64,000 nt of DNA from Nodosilinea sp. LEGE 06152 (lineage in GTDB: Bacteria > Cyanobacteriota > Cyanobacteriia > Phormidesmidales > Phormidesmidaceae), in assembly GCF_015207525.1 (NCBI RefSeq), contig NZ_JADEWR010000011.1, positions 20,695 to 84,694 of the forward strand, in the 5' to 3' direction. The notes beneath the pieces were generated by a model. It saw only the letters and a list, made by a program, of their open reading frames with translations. It was not told where the DNA came from and searched no databases. Below are positions 27,013 to 37,337 of this stretch, piece after piece. Positions within the stretch are counted from its first letter, which is position 1. The number at the start of each line of letters is the position of its first letter. Made by a program: the position numbers and the translations under genes.

Positions 27013-27729
27013 CTATGCGTCGCGCTCGGTAGCAACGACAGACTTAAACTCCAGCGAGTTGTACAGCGCAAAAGGAATCCAGGCAAAGGACAGCAGGAAC
27101 TCGCCAATTTCGTCAAGTACAAAAGTATTTGGCAAACCCATGACCCGTGGCACTGTCATAAACAGTAAAGACAGCAGTACTAACCACATTGTATTAAGGG
27201 GAAACATGGGTATTCCCCACCGCGAGTAGAACCGCTGTAGCCGTTCACTCAGTTGATTGGTAATAGGAATTAGAAAACAAAAAAGACTTATGAATGCAAC
27301 ACCTGCTAAGCGCACGTGCTGGTGAATGCCGTCAATATTGTGAATATTGAACTCATCTTGGACATTTACAGTGCTTAGCGACTCAGGCGTCACAATGCCA
27401 AATAAACGCTGACCCCAGCTGATTTCTTCTCCTCCGACCAGGAACATCAAAACTGCAAAAAACAGACACCAAAACCGCAGTGGTGCTAGTTTGTTTTTAA
27501 AGCCCAAGGCCAAAATACCTGCTGCCAAAAAATAAAAAATTGCGCTTAGACTCTCCAACACTCCGTCTTCGTAGAAGATAAAGCTCAGATCAGCGCTACC
27601 GTGACTGACAACGTAAATACTCAACAAGTTAGTGGCTAGTAGCGTCACCAAAAAGTTGAGCCAGATATCGTATTTTCGCCGACTGCTTTTCTGACGAGCC
27701 TTAGCTCGAGGCGAGTTGAAGACAGTCAT
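27013..27729 (-). CDS. uncharacterised multi-pass membrane protein
   Basis: A 238-residue protein with about six hydrophobic segments and a basic N-terminus (SPRAKARQKSSRRKYD). Conserved-looking polar motifs stand out: EDGVLESLSAIFYFLAAG, GGEEISWGQRLFGI and a NIHN-type stretch (DEFNIHNIDGIHQH). I have seen such EEISWGQR motifs in unannotated bacterial membrane proteins but know no function. Base composition is AT-richer than its neighbours, and it sits alone in a gene-poor stretch beside a tRNA, which suggests acquisition by transfer. Confidence 0.75.
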   Translation of the reverse strand: MTVFNSPRAKARQKSSRRKYDIWLNFLVTLLATNLLSIYVVSHGSADLSFIFYEDGVLESLSAIFYFLAAGILALGFKNKLAPLRFWCLFFAVLMFLVGGEEISWGQRLFGIVTPESLSTVNVQDEFNIHNIDGIHQHVRLAGVAFISLFCFLIPITNQLSERLQRFYSRWGIPMFPLNTMWLVLLSLLFMTVPRVMGLPNTFVLDEIGEFLLSFAWIPFALYNSLEFKSVVATERDA

Positions 27730-28582
27730 AGATCCTCCTTTAGTCAGTCCTAAAAAGGCATTGCTAGGGAGATATCGGGTAGGCGACCTATGGTGTAGCG
27801 TTGCTCAAGAAACAATGCTGTCACACAAACGTAGGCGAGCCTTAGCTGCATCCTGAAACCGTGGTTTAGACCAAACTTAAGTCTAGGAGTAGAGTTTTGC
27901 CGGCAGGAAAATTCTAGACTTCGAACTGAACTTGGCATAAACGCTTCAGTGCTGCAGGAGGCTGTCAGCCCTTGGCTCCAAGATGGCCTATTTAAAGAAA
28001 GGAGTGCAGCATCGAGCTAGCGGCTACCAACTTTTCATAACCCAATTATCAATCCTTCTTTACCTTCAATTAACTTTAATTTAACCTTATAAGAGAGGTA
28101 GTTTATGAAGTTCTGATGAAGAAGCTGTCAGGAAAGGATTGGATACCGTGAAAATACTGAGAAATAACGCTTTTGCCTAAGCAAAAATACTGAACTTAAG
28201 CGCTGCTCTGGTGATTGTCAGGGCGAGTGGCATTACACAGATTTGGGCAGGTCACGGAGGACAGTTCAACGACCAACCGTAAAACTGAGGTCGCGAGCTG
28301 GTGTATAGCCATCGCCAACAGACAGCTGCCAAGAATGCCCTACCCCTTGCGGTGACGGCTGTACGGGAGCAAGGTTTACGCCTCCAGTTCAAAGCCAGAG
28401 GTGTCATTGTTAGTGCCAAAACCAAGAGCTGGAGCTTAAACCACCTTGGCAGGGAAAGGGGCGCATTGCGATTGGTCACCCGATGCCATCAAGGCTGGGT
28501 TATGGAACACCCGGAGATAGGGCGAAATTGCAGCGATCGCCCGCTGTTGCCCGCAGTGGGGCGGGTTAAGGGCTGTCGCTAG
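27730..28582. other. 850-bp AT-rich gap
   Basis: No gene is supported. The 27.9-28.2 kb part is AT-rich (for example TCAATTAACTTTAATTTAACC). The right third contains repeat-family-2 copy C and a frame (28301-28582) that runs through the repeat and codes for nothing recognisable. Confidence 0.5.
28273..28363. repeat. dispersed repeat family 2, degenerate copy C
   Basis: CCAACCGTAAAACTGAGG, then GCTGGTGTATAGCCATCGCC and GCGGTGACGGCTGTA follow the block order of copies A and B, with more substitutions. Only the central and right parts are clear; the left end is not delimited. Confidence 0.45.
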
Positions 28583-28855
28583 TTAAGGGCCAGAGAAAAT
28601 GGCTTCTTCTAAATCTTGGCGGCTGAGAGAATACTTGAACACCCGCTGAATGTCTTTTTCATCGGCCCCAGCGCTGATGTAGCGCACCACAATGCAGTCT
28701 GTTTCGAGCACAATTTCAGCTTCCCAGCGGGGACGTACTACGTGCCAACTGTGGAGTTCGTCGCTGTCTTGGGTGCAGCCCTGCTGGCGCAGCCAGACCT
28801 CAATGTCAGGCAGGGGGTGATTGTAGAGGGGTGTAGCTGCCGAAGGAAGGGCCAT
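28583..28855 (-). CDS. DUF3143 family protein
   Basis: About 90 residues, matching the small cyanobacterial DUF3143 family (TPLYNHPLPDIEVWLRQQGC, then a beta-rich WEAEIVLETDCIVVRY segment). The ATG at 28855 is chosen because it begins right before the conserved region; an upstream ATG at 28942 would add a Cys/His/Pro-rich segment and overlap the J-protein gene. It follows the J-protein by 46 nt on the same strand. Function is unknown. Confidence 0.8.
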   Translation of the reverse strand: MALPSAATPLYNHPLPDIEVWLRQQGCTQDSDELHSWHVVRPRWEAEIVLETDCIVVRYISAGADEKDIQRVFKYSLSRQDLEEAIFSGP

Positions 28856-28901
28856 AGGACAAAGATAATAAGTGCAGACGGCGGAATGAGAAAACAGTAG
28901 A

Positions 28902-29531
28902 CTACAGCCATTTCGGTGACGAGGCGGCCGAGGGCTGTGCATAACCAGGATCGCTAGGAAGCGCAGGAACCGCCCTAGGGAGTGACTCTAAATTGCGGGG
29001 CTGGGAAGCGGAGGGCAATTCGGCCTCGGGAGAGTCCTGCTCAAGCGGTGTTTCTAGGGTTGGGCCGAAGTCCGGCTCCACAAGCTTAGCTGCATACTCG
29101 CCACGGGTGAGGCTAACGGTAATGACCAGAGCCAGGCAAGCTACAAAGGTGAGCCCCAAAATAAAAAGGGCAAAAATTTCGCCCGCCGAGAGGGGGCGAT
29201 CGGTGGGGTCGAGATACATGTTGGCGGGCTCACGCCGCTGGGGGGTGGCCGGGGTTTGCCGCAGCGATTCTAGGGGCTGCATCACCGAAATGCGAGAGTA
29301 GCCCACCTGCTGATCGTAGGCCCAGCGGCGATCGGGGCTGCTGAGAATGGCATAGGCATCGTTGAGCTGCTGAAATTTCTCGGTGGCTTCAGCGGCGGGT
29401 AGCTCAGTTGTATCGGGATGGTAGAGCTTGCTCAGGTCGCGAAAGGCGCGTCGAATCTGCTGGGGGCTAGCGGTTGGCTTGACCCCTAACTGGTCGTAGT
29501 GGGTTTTGGGCTTTGGGTTCAAATCAGGCAT
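28902..29531 (-). CDS. membrane-anchored J-domain protein
   Basis: A 209-residue DnaJ-type co-chaperone. The J-domain occupies about residues 10-78 with the HPD motif in LYHPDTTEL, so it should stimulate an Hsp70 ATPase. A single transmembrane helix follows at about 115-138 (IFALFILGLTFVACLALVI), then a Pro/Ser/Glu-rich tail. There are no G/F or zinc-finger regions. It probably tethers DnaK to a membrane. It lies between a YaaW-family gene and DUF3143 on the same strand. Confidence 0.9.
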   Translation of the reverse strand: MPDLNPKPKTHYDQLGVKPTASPQQIRRAFRDLSKLYHPDTTELPAAEATEKFQQLNDAYAILSSPDRRWAYDQQVGYSRISVMQPLESLRQTPATPQRREPANMYLDPTDRPLSAGEIFALFILGLTFVACLALVITVSLTRGEYAAKLVEPDFGPTLETPLEQDSPEAELPSASQPRNLESLPRAVPALPSDPGYAQPSAASSPKWL

Positions 29532-29579
29532 AGCATCCCACTGGCAGGGCGGTTGGCAAGGGGCAGGGGTTAAGATCCA

Positions 29580-30446
29580 TCACCCTGGGGCCAGTCCCCA
29601 ATCGTCAGATGGTTGAGCTTCAAACGAGCGAGTCAAACGAATTTGCGCCAGGGTAAACACCACTGGAATGACCCGGCTGTAGTTGGTGGCTACAGCCCGC
29701 CAGCCCAGGTCAGCTAAAAACCAGCCCCATAGAGCCGGTCCTAACACCGAGAAAACGGCTCGGGTGGCTCCGTACCGGGCGGTGCTGGCGGCTACCCCCC
29801 GTGATGCCAGCCGTAGGGCAAACTGCTGGTGAATTTGAGCGATCACGGTACCGCCCCCTTTCATCATCGCCTGACGGGCAACTTCATAGCGAGCCAGTTG
29901 AAAAGCCATTTGTCGAGCAATTTGCTGAAGGAGCCAGGGCCGCAGCACGGCGCTGACGGCTACAGCACTGCTGCCCTTAGCCAGCAACCCCAGAGGATTT
30001 GCCTGCAGGGCAAGCGGTAAGGCCTCAAACTGAGCCGAACCCGTTAGGGACTGCTTTAGAGACTGTTGGAGGCGATCGCGCTCGACCTGAGGCAGTTTCT
30101 TCCAGTTGCTGCGCAGCAGGTGCAAAAAGACCTCTGCCTCTAGGTCATCAGTAGACCAGGCCTTAGCGTAGGGCAACTTGAGGTAATGACAAACCTGAAC
30201 TAGCGCTTGACGGTAAGTCACTCGTTGGCTTCGGCCATTGATGACCGTCAGGCCGTCGGCGGCCAGAAACCGAAAGCGCTGCTCTAGACGGTCGAGCCAC
30301 TGCTGTCGAGTCCCGCTCTGAACGATTAGTGGGTCGACATTTTGCAAATAATCTAGCGGATTAAAACGAGGCCGAAACAGCATGTCTGTCAGGGCCAAGA
30401 GTTCATCGTCTGTCGCTAGCTCCAGGGCAGATCGCAGCTCATCCAC
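29580..30446 (-). CDS. YaaW family protein (UPF0174-like)
   Basis: A 288-residue protein beginning MDELRSALELATDDELLALTDMLF, as in the YaaW/UPF0174 family. A helical N-terminal half is followed by an Ala/Gly-rich amphipathic C-terminal part (VLGPALWGWFLADLGWRAVATNYSRVIP) that may associate with membrane. Function is unknown in the family. It precedes the J-domain gene by 48 nt, which suggests a three-gene unit with DUF3143. Confidence 0.75.
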   Translation of the reverse strand: MDELRSALELATDDELLALTDMLFRPRFNPLDYLQNVDPLIVQSGTRQQWLDRLEQRFRFLAADGLTVINGRSQRVTYRQALVQVCHYLKLPYAKAWSTDDLEAEVFLHLLRSNWKKLPQVERDRLQQSLKQSLTGSAQFEALPLALQANPLGLLAKGSSAVAVSAVLRPWLLQQIARQMAFQLARYEVARQAMMKGGGTVIAQIHQQFALRLASRGVAASTARYGATRAVFSVLGPALWGWFLADLGWRAVATNYSRVIPVVFTLAQIRLTRSFEAQPSDDWGLAPG

Positions 30447-30545
30447 TGGGCATCACCGTTCAAAAACTGTCTTACATTTTTACACAATTCCCCAAGATAG
30501 GATGTTGGGCAACGGCGACACGGCAAAATTTCAGGAGAAATTGCT

Positions 30546-31622
30546 ATGGAAGATGTGGTGGTGATTGGGGCAGGGCTGAGTGGGCTGACGGCCGCCCGGG
30601 CGCTGCACCAGGCGGGCTACCGAGTCGTGGTGGTCGATAAGTCGCGGGGGCTAGGGGGGCGGCTCGCCACCCGCCGAATCGGCAATACGGCTATAGACCA
30701 TGGCTGTCGCTACCTGCGGCCCTTTGAGGGCCTAAATAACGCCTTTAATCATTACCCAAACCTCGGCCTTATGCCCGACCTGGTAGCAGGGGATGTGCTT
30801 CAGCTCTGGCAGCCAGAGAGCTTTGAACTCGGAGCCGATGGGCTGCTAAACCCTACGGCAACCGCTGCGCTCTACGTGGCTCCTCAGGGGATGAGTTCGA
30901 TTGCCAAAGCCCTAGCACCAGGGCTGACTATCCACCGCCAGTGGCGAGCCACCGCTGTAACGCCGCTACCCCAAGGGTGGCGCGTTGAGGGAGAGGTTCT
31001 GGGAGCAGCCAGCCAGAGCTTGCCCGAAGCTTTCATAGCTAGGGCGCTGGTGGTGGCGATTCCTGCACCTCAGGCAGCGGCACTAATGCACAGAGCCGCC
31101 CAGGACAGTGAGGGAGTGAAAGTGTTACTGCACCAGCTTTTATCAGTTAATTTTGAAGCGGTGATTACGGTTATGGCCGGCTACAAGCCAGGGGAAGCGG
31201 CTCGTTTGACTGAACAAACCGGCTCAGGCGGCTGGATGGTTACTAGCGATACCCACCCCACCCTGCGATGGATAGCCTTAGACAGCAGCAAACGCACCGA
31301 TCCGCAGGAACCGGTGGTTGTCATTCACAGCAGCCCAGCGTTTGCGGCTGGTGCCCTAGAGCAAGCCGACCTTGAACCTATTGGCCAAGCACTATTTGCA
31401 GAGGCGGCAAGTTTAGGAGCCTGGATGCTTTTTCCTCAGTGGGTTCAGGTGCATCGGTGGCGCTACGGATTTGTGCGCCAACCTTTGGGGGCTTCAATTT
31501 TAAGCAGCCCCCTATTGCCGAACTTGGTAGGCTGCGGCGACTGGTGTAACGGAGGAAATGTAGAGGGAGCGATCGCCTCCGGTCAGGCTGCCGCCGCTGC
31601 CTTGACTAAAACCCTAGGCTAG
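30546..31622 (+). CDS. FAD-dependent oxidoreductase (renalase/amine-oxidase-like)
   Basis: A 358-residue flavoprotein with the N-terminal dinucleotide fold VVIGAGLSGLTAARAL, then VVVDKSRGLGGRLATRR, the GG-type motif of the renalase/amine-oxidase group. The C-terminal FAD motif is LVGCGDWCNGGNVEGAIASG. Small bacterial relatives oxidise NAD(P)H isomers or unknown amines; the substrate is not predictable. An AGGAG Shine-Dalgarno precedes the ATG. It diverges from the YaaW gene. Confidence 0.88.
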   Translation: MEDVVVIGAGLSGLTAARALHQAGYRVVVVDKSRGLGGRLATRRIGNTAIDHGCRYLRPFEGLNNAFNHYPNLGLMPDLVAGDVLQLWQPESFELGADGLLNPTATAALYVAPQGMSSIAKALAPGLTIHRQWRATAVTPLPQGWRVEGEVLGAASQSLPEAFIARALVVAIPAPQAAALMHRAAQDSEGVKVLLHQLLSVNFEAVITVMAGYKPGEAARLTEQTGSGGWMVTSDTHPTLRWIALDSSKRTDPQEPVVVIHSSPAFAAGALEQADLEPIGQALFAEAASLGAWMLFPQWVQVHRWRYGFVRQPLGASILSSPLLPNLVGCGDWCNGGNVEGAIASGQAAAAALTKTLG

Positions 31623-31641
31623 TAAAAGCTCTGAGGCCAGT

Positions 31642-31821
31642 TTAGCCATTATTGCTGGAATAATCGCTGCTCTCTTTATCTTCGCTACTCTCTTCATCGG
31701 TAGCGCCAGAGTTGTTGCGGCGGAAGAATCGCTGATTACCAGAGCGCTTCTTGCGAAACTTGCGGGCGTAAGCTTGGTTACGTAGAGCTTTTTCTTTTTT
31801 AGGATTGCGACGCTTAGACAT
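31642..31821 (-). CDS. small basic/acidic conserved cyanobacterial protein (59 aa)
   Basis: ATG at 31821, with GAGGTT seven bases upstream, to TAA at 31642. The N-terminal 35 residues are strongly basic (MSKRRNPKKEKALRNQAYAR, then KFRKKRSGNQRFFRR). The C-terminus is acidic and Ser-rich (TDEESSEDKESSDYSS). Such tiny proteins with an MSKRRNPKKEKA-type start recur in cyanobacteria and are unannotated. The basic half suggests RNA or ribosome binding (inference). It converges on the FAD oxidoreductase. Confidence 0.75.
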   Translation of the reverse strand: MSKRRNPKKEKALRNQAYARKFRKKRSGNQRFFRRNNSGATDEESSEDKESSDYSSNNG

Positions 31822-32136
31822 TCAATAACCTCAGACAACAGGGCAGGTGGATCAGCAAACAAAGAATGGCAGTTACGTGAGGGTTTCCCACGTTGGGAGG
31901 CGCTACCTGCCCGAAACAAATCAGCAGACATGGCAGCACTTGCCCACCAGACACTCTGCCCGCACTGGCATCCGCCACTGACGACGTGCCATGACCAAAC
32001 ATTAACTGTAGCACATGGAGACACCAGGGCTGAGAACGGAGAGGCTTGGGTTAGAGCAGAGGAGCTATTCCCCTCATCCTTCTCACCCCTTCCCCTCCGA
32101 CTCTAGTACCTACCTATGGGGCTGAGCCTGACCTGG
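31822..32136. other. spacer between gltS end and the 59-aa gene
   Basis: About 315 nt. No gene or clear terminator was seen. The promoter of the 59-residue gene should be here, but no convincing -35/-10 pair was found. Confidence 0.35.
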
Positions 32137-35100
32137 CTACGACTGACTGGAGCTCAGGATTTTTTCGGCGCTGGTTGTGTCGGGGTTGGCTTCTGGCGTA
32201 TCGGCCTCAGAGGGCGGCACCACCTGCCAGAACTTGGGCAGGTACTCGCTCCAGTCGGCCAGGATCTGCTTAGCTTTGGGGCTACCCGTATGGGCCAGGT
32301 GAGCTTCAATTAGAGCCTTCAACTGGGCTTCTCCAGTGGGAGTGATGACCCGCTGTACCTTGACAATCTCAGGGTTGACCCGCACCGGAAATCTGCCGTC
32401 CTCGTCGAGGAAGTAGCCGAGGCCGCCGGTCATTCCAGCACCCACGTTGCGCCCTACTGGCCCCAGCACCACGACCACGCCGCCGGTCATATACTCACAG
32501 CAGTGATCCCCAGCGCCTTCGATTACGGCCTGTCCCTTGGAGTTACGGACGGCGAACCGCTCCCCGGCGGTGCCCAGGGCGTAAAGGGTGCCGCCGGTTG
32601 CCCCGTAGAGGCAGGTGTTACCCACAATCACGTTGGTTGAAGGGTTGTAGGTAATGCCTGCCGGGGGCTTAACCACAATTTCGCCGCCGTGCATGCCTTT
32701 GCCCACATAGTCGTTTGACTCGCCGATAAGGGTCAAGGTCATGCCGGGCAAGTTAAAGGCCCCAAAGCTTTGACCGGCGCTACCCTCAAAGGTGAGGTTA
32801 AGCTGTCCTTCAAAACCTGAGTTGCCGTACTTTTCGGCGATCGCCCCGGCGACTCGAGCGCCAATGGTGCGATCGGTGTTGGCTATGGTGTAGGTCTTAG
32901 TGGCGCTGCCCTGGGTTTGAATGGCCTGCTGAATGTCAGCATCAGCCAGCATCTCATCGTCGAGCACGGGGCCATTGCTGTGGATGGCTTCGTGATTGAG
33001 CCAGGCGCGGTCGCCGCGCCCGTCGGGCAGAGCCATCAGGGTCGTCAGATCTAGCCCGTTGGTTTTGGCCAGGGAAACATCGGCGCGGGGCTTGAGCAAA
33101 TCAGCTCGTCCAACAATGTCGAGCAGCGAGGTGTAGCCCAGGCGGGCCAGCAGCGATCGCACCTCTTCGGCAATGTAATAGAAGAAGTTGACCACATGCT
33201 CCGGCACGCCGGTAAACCGCTGGCGCAGCTCTTCTTTTTGGGTGGCGACCCCCACCGGGCAGTTGTTGGTGTGGCAGACCCGCGCCATAATGCAGCCCTC
33301 GGCAATCATGGCGATGGAGCCAAAGCCAAACTCCTCAGCCCCCATCAGCGCGCCCATGACCACATCCCAGCCGGTTTTGAGGCCGCCGTCAACGCGCAGG
33401 GTAACGCGATCGCGCAGCTCGTTATCCATCAGCACCTTGTGCACTTCGGTCAGGCCCAGTTCCCAGGGCACCCCGGCGTGCTTGATCGAGCTGAGCGGCG
33501 AGGCTCCGGTACCGCCATCGTGGCCCGAGACCTGAATCACGTCTGCATTGGCCTTGGCCACCCCAGCTGCGATCGTGCCAATGCCAACCTCTGACACCAG
33601 CTTTACCGACACCCCTGCCTTAGGGTTGATCTGGTGCAGGTCAAAGATCAGCTGAGCCAGGTCTTCAATGGAGTAAATATCGTGGTGGGGCGGCGGCGAA
33701 ATCAGAGCCACGCCGGGCTTCGAGCGGCGCAGCATAGCAATATAGGGGCTGACTTTTTTGCCGGGCAGCTGGCCCCCTTCTCCCGGCTTGGCTCCCTGGG
33801 CCAGCTTAATTTCGATCTGGTCGGCGTGCATCAGGTACTCGGGAGTAACCCCAAAGCGGCCCGAGGCCACCTGCTTGATGGCTGAGCTGGCAGTGTCGCC
33901 GTTGCGCAACCCGTGCAGGTGGGGAAAGGTGGGGGAGTTGCCCTCCCCGTCCACATCCGAGAGCACCTTAAACCGCACGGGGTCTTCGCCCCCCTCGCCG
34001 GAATTCGACTTGCCGCCGATGCGGTTCATGGCGATCGCCAGCACCTCGTGGGCTTCGCGCGACAGCGCCCCCAGCGACATGCCTCCGGTGCAGAAGCGGC
34101 GCATAATCGTCTCTACCGGCTCTACATCGTCGATAGAGACAGGCTCGCGATCGCTCTCAAAATCGAGCAGATCCCGCAGGGCAGTGAGCGGTCGATTTTC
34201 GAGCTGGGCGCGGTACAGCTCGTAGTGATCGTACTGGCGATCGGCCACCGCCTTGTGCAGCAGCTTAGACATAGCGGGGTTGTTCATGTGGTACTCGCCG
34301 CTGGGCCGCGACTGCACAAAGCCCATGTTTTGCAACCGCTTGGCCGATAGCTCGGGGAACGCCCGCTGGTGGAAGCGAATGGTTTCCTGGGCCAGCTCGC
34401 TCAGAGAAATGCCGCTCAAACGGGAGGTTGTGCCTCGGAACGCCAGATCGAGCAGGTCGGGGCCAATGCCAATGGCCTCAAAGATCTGCGCTCCCCGGTA
34501 GCTGGTAATCAGCGAGATGCCCATCTTAGAGAGAATTTTGAGCAGACCCGCATCCACCGCTTTGCGGTAGTTATCCTGGGCCCCGTTGAGGGTGGTTACG
34601 GGTAGCTTGCCCGTTTCCATCAGCTTTTGAGTGCGGCTATCATTCCACCAGTGGCGCACCGACTCCAGGGCCAGGTAGGGACACACGGCGCTGGCTCCGT
34701 AGCCGATTAGGCAGGCAAAGTGGTGCGTGCTCCAGCACTGGGCCGTCTCTACCACCAGGGAGGTGCGCATGCGCAGTCCGTTGCGAATCAGGTGGTGATG
34801 CACGGCTCCCACCGCCAGCAGCGGCGGAATATAGCTGGTTTCAGCGGAAAGGGCAGCGGGGTTGCCCTGGTCGTCAACGCGATCGCTGAGCACCAGAATA
34901 GTCTTGCCCGCTTGAACCGCTGCATCGGCGCGATCGCACAGAGCGTCTACCGCTTTTCTCAGTCCAGCGGGGCCGTCGGCAATGGAGTACAGCGTAGATA
35001 GGGTGGCCGTGGCAAAGCCCGACGCGTGAATCTGCTCCAGCTCAACCTCATTGATCACTGGGCTTTCTAGCTTTAGCAGCCGGGCATACTCGGGCTGCTC

Positions 35101-36816
35101 ATCGAGCAGATTGCCCTGGGCACCGAGCTGAGTGGCCAGCGACATCACCAACCGCTCCCGCAGGGGGTCGATCGCCGGATTCGTCACCTGGGCAAAGCGC
35201 TGCTTGAAATAGTCGTAGAGCAGGTGCGGCTTCTCTGAGAGCACTGCGTGGGGCGTATCATCGCCCATGCAGAAGGTCGGCTCTTTGCCCTGGGCCGCCA
35301 TGTCTTGAATAATCATGTCGACATCTTCGACGGTATAGCCAAAGGCGCTCTGCTGACGCAGCAGGTCATTGGAGGGGTACAGCGTAGCTTCTCTAAACAG
35401 CTGGGGCTGAAGCTCGGCTCGGTTTTCCTTTAGCCACTGGCCGTAGGGGTGCCGGGTAGCCACCCGCTGTTTAATCGCCCAGTTTTTGAGAATTTCCTGG
35501 CTGTGCAGGTCTACGGCAATCATCTGACCAGGGCCAAGCCGACCTTTTTCGAGAATGTCTTCGGGGGCAACATTCAGCACCCCGGCCTCCGACGACACCA
35601 TGAGCAAATCGTCTTTAGTGACCACGTAGCGAGCCGGGCGCAGACCATTGCGATCGAGGGTTGCCCCTACCTGGGTGCCGTCGCTGAAGACAATCAGCGC
35701 TGGGCCATCCCAGGGCTCCTGCAGGCCACTGTAGTACTCGTAGAAGTCGGTGATTTCGGGGTAGGCGTCCAGCTCGGGCTGATTGTTGTAGGCCTCGGGC
35801 ACCATCATCATCAGCGCTTCCTGGGGAGAACGCCCCGATCGCACCAGCAGCTCCATGACGTTGTCGAGGTTGGCCGAGTCACTATTTTCGGCGTTGACAA
35901 TGGGTTTTAACAACTCACAGCGATCGCCCCAGATCGGATGGGACAGATCCGCCTGACGGGCTACCATCCAGTTGATATTGCCCACCAGCGTATTGATTTC
36001 GCCGTTGTGGCCCAGCAGGCGCATGGGGTGGGCCAGGGGCCACTTGGGCATGGTGTTGGTGCTAAAGCGCCGATGATAGACCGCAAAGGGGCTTACGTAG
36101 TCGGGGTCGCGCAGGTCGGTATAGAACGTCGCCAGCACCGCCGAGCGCACCATGCCCTTGTACACAATGGTGCGGCACGAGCACGAGCAGACATAAAACT
36201 CCTTCAGCTCGGCCGCCAGATCTGCCGCCACGCTGCCGGGATTGGCCACAGCATTCGCCACCAGATGCAGCACCTGGCGACGCACCAGATATAGACGACG
36301 CTCCAGGTCGGCCCCGGTTTCGGTCGCCGCCACAATTAGCTGCTCAATTCGGGGCTGGTACTGCTTTGCCAGCGCCCCCAATACTTCGGGCCGCACGGGC
36401 ACGACCCGCCAGCCGATCATCTTCAGGCCCTCAGCCTCAACAACTTGGTTAAAGGTGTCGCGTACAAAGGCCGCTGCCGCCTCGTGGTTGGGCAGAAACA
36501 CCATCGCTACCCCGGTGCGATCGCGCTCTAGTGACCCGCACCCCTGAGCTTCAGCCCAGCGGTCTAGCACCGCCCACGGAATCGCCGTCATCACCCCAGC
36601 CCCATCGCCCGAGTCCTGGTCGGCGCAGCGCCCACCCCGATGCTCCATGCAGTCGAGGGCGGCTAGCGCCTTCACCACCAGGTCGTGGCTAGAGCGATTC
36701 TGCCGATCGGCTAAAAAGCCCACACCGCAGGCATCCCGTTCTTCGACCAGTGACTTGGGTCCCCAGTTGGGCCATTCAGAACGGGTGTGCTGCCGGGGTT
36801 GATAGGGTTGATTCAC
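32137..36816 (-). CDS. gltS: ferredoxin-dependent glutamate synthase
   Basis: Transfers the glutamine amide to 2-oxoglutarate using reduced ferredoxin, the core of GS-GOGAT nitrogen assimilation. Of 1559 residues, the glutaminase domain begins after a 29-residue propeptide, with nucleophile Cys30 (ERDACGVGF). The segment [18 protein letters not shown] matches plant-type Fd-GOGAT. The central domain, the FMN-binding synthase domain ([24 protein letters not shown]) and the 3Fe-4S cysteines in [16 protein letters not shown] follow, then the C-terminal GXGXG beta-helix. No NADPH-type small-subunit gene is nearby. I saw no GTA-N8-TAC NtcA site upstream. Confidence 0.97.
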   Translation of the reverse strand: MNQPYQPRQHTRSEWPNWGPKSLVEERDACGVGFLADRQNRSSHDLVVKALAALDCMEHRGGRCADQDSGDGAGVMTAIPWAVLDRWAEAQGCGSLERDRTGVAMVFLPNHEAAAAFVRDTFNQVVEAEGLKMIGWRVVPVRPEVLGALAKQYQPRIEQLIVAATETGADLERRLYLVRRQVLHLVANAVANPGSVAADLAAELKEFYVCSCSCRTIVYKGMVRSAVLATFYTDLRDPDYVSPFAVYHRRFSTNTMPKWPLAHPMRLLGHNGEINTLVGNINWMVARQADLSHPIWGDRCELLKPIVNAENSDSANLDNVMELLVRSGRSPQEALMMMVPEAYNNQPELDAYPEITDFYEYYSGLQEPWDGPALIVFSDGTQVGATLDRNGLRPARYVVTKDDLLMVSSEAGVLNVAPEDILEKGRLGPGQMIAVDLHSQEILKNWAIKQRVATRHPYGQWLKENRAELQPQLFREATLYPSNDLLRQQSAFGYTVEDVDMIIQDMAAQGKEPTFCMGDDTPHAVLSEKPHLLYDYFKQRFAQVTNPAIDPLRERLVMSLATQLGAQGNLLDEQPEYARLLKLESPVINEVELEQIHASGFATATLSTLYSIADGPAGLRKAVDALCDRADAAVQAGKTILVLSDRVDDQGNPAALSAETSYIPPLLAVGAVHHHLIRNGLRMRTSLVVETAQCWSTHHFACLIGYGASAVCPYLALESVRHWWNDSRTQKLMETGKLPVTTLNGAQDNYRKAVDAGLLKILSKMGISLITSYRGAQIFEAIGIGPDLLDLAFRGTTSRLSGISLSELAQETIRFHQRAFPELSAKRLQNMGFVQSRPSGEYHMNNPAMSKLLHKAVADRQYDHYELYRAQLENRPLTALRDLLDFESDREPVSIDDVEPVETIMRRFCTGGMSLGALSREAHEVLAIAMNRIGGKSNSGEGGEDPVRFKVLSDVDGEGNSPTFPHLHGLRNGDTASSAIKQVASGRFGVTPEYLMHADQIEIKLAQGAKPGEGGQLPGKKVSPYIAMLRRSKPGVALISPPPHHDIYSIEDLAQLIFDLHQINPKAGVSVKLVSEVGIGTIAAGVAKANADVIQVSGHDGGTGASPLSSIKHAGVPWELGLTEVHKVLMDNELRDRVTLRVDGGLKTGWDVVMGALMGAEEFGFGSIAMIAEGCIMARVCHTNNCPVGVATQKEELRQRFTGVPEHVVNFFYYIAEEVRSLLARLGYTSLLDIVGRADLLKPRADVSLAKTNGLDLTTLMALPDGRGDRAWLNHEAIHSNGPVLDDEMLADADIQQAIQTQGSATKTYTIANTDRTIGARVAGAIAEKYGNSGFEGQLNLTFEGSAGQSFGAFNLPGMTLTLIGESNDYVGKGMHGGEIVVKPPAGITYNPSTNVIVGNTCLYGATGGTLYALGTAGERFAVRNSKGQAVIEGAGDHCCEYMTGGVVVVLGPVGRNVGAGMTGGLGYFLDEDGRFPVRVNPEIVKVQRVITPTGEAQLKALIEAHLAHTGSPKAKQILADWSEYLPKFWQVVPPSEADTPEANPDTTSAEKILSSSQS

Positions 36817-37337
36817 AGGTGTACGTCCTAGTGGAAGAACAAAACTAATACTTAAGTAGAAGTAGCGAGCAAAAAAACTGTGTACTGAGAGGACTAAGCA
36901 GCATCGCCCTACAGCAGCGATACACCAAGGATTGAACTACGCTAGAGGCCAAAGAACCCGGCCAGAAAAATCTGACTTCCCCTGAGTCGGACATGGTGTG
37001 AGCAATCCAGTCTGGGCTTGGGGCATTGCCTGCAGCTGGGCCAGCTCGTTATGCCTTACTCGTTGCGCCCTACTTGTGCCTTAATCGAGAAAGCTAGCGG
37101 CAACAGCCCCTAGCCGAGAACTAGCTAAGAAAGCATTAGCGCATGCTGCGCTTCATCTGTAATTTACAGGCTTTATCAGTAGTTTACAAACCTTAGGCTC
37201 AGCATTTAGTCACAGCTTCTTAGAATTAAGCAATCGCAACGGTAGCCATTGTTTCAAAATTGCCCGCGATCGCTCCTAAACGACCTGAGGCACAGCCAGC
37301 TATCTTCATAATACTCAGACATTTACACAATTTTCCT
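36817..37337. other. divergent regulatory region of gltS
   Basis: A 520-bp gap between gltS and the glycosidase gene. It contains a near-direct repeat, TGTAATTTACAG and AGTAGTTTACAAAC (around 37158-37190). It also has CAACAGCCCCTAGCCGAGAACTAG, which resembles the MITE interior but lacks MITE ends. No gene or canonical NtcA box was found. Confidence 0.4.

Noticed and set aside
28301..28582. 93-codon plus-strand frame
   Set aside because: Begins inside repeat-family-2 copy C and has no recognisable product.
31614..32024. 136-codon minus-strand frame overlapping the 59-aa gene
   Set aside because: Different frame from the MSKRRNPKK protein, Cys/Ser/Ala-rich and unrecognisable; the 59-aa frame has better start signals.
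35449..35910. 153-codon plus-strand frame inside gltS
   Set aside because: Antisense frame in a high-GC gene; the gltS protein is continuous and conserved across it.
37090..37125. Third MITE copy near gltS
   Set aside because: AACAGCCCCTAGCC resembles the element interior, but the CTGTCATCAAT ends and TA flanks are missing.
36817..37337. NtcA binding site upstream of gltS
   Set aside because: Nitrogen control was expected, but no GTA-N8-TAC match was found; the GTAATTTAC stretch has the wrong spacing.
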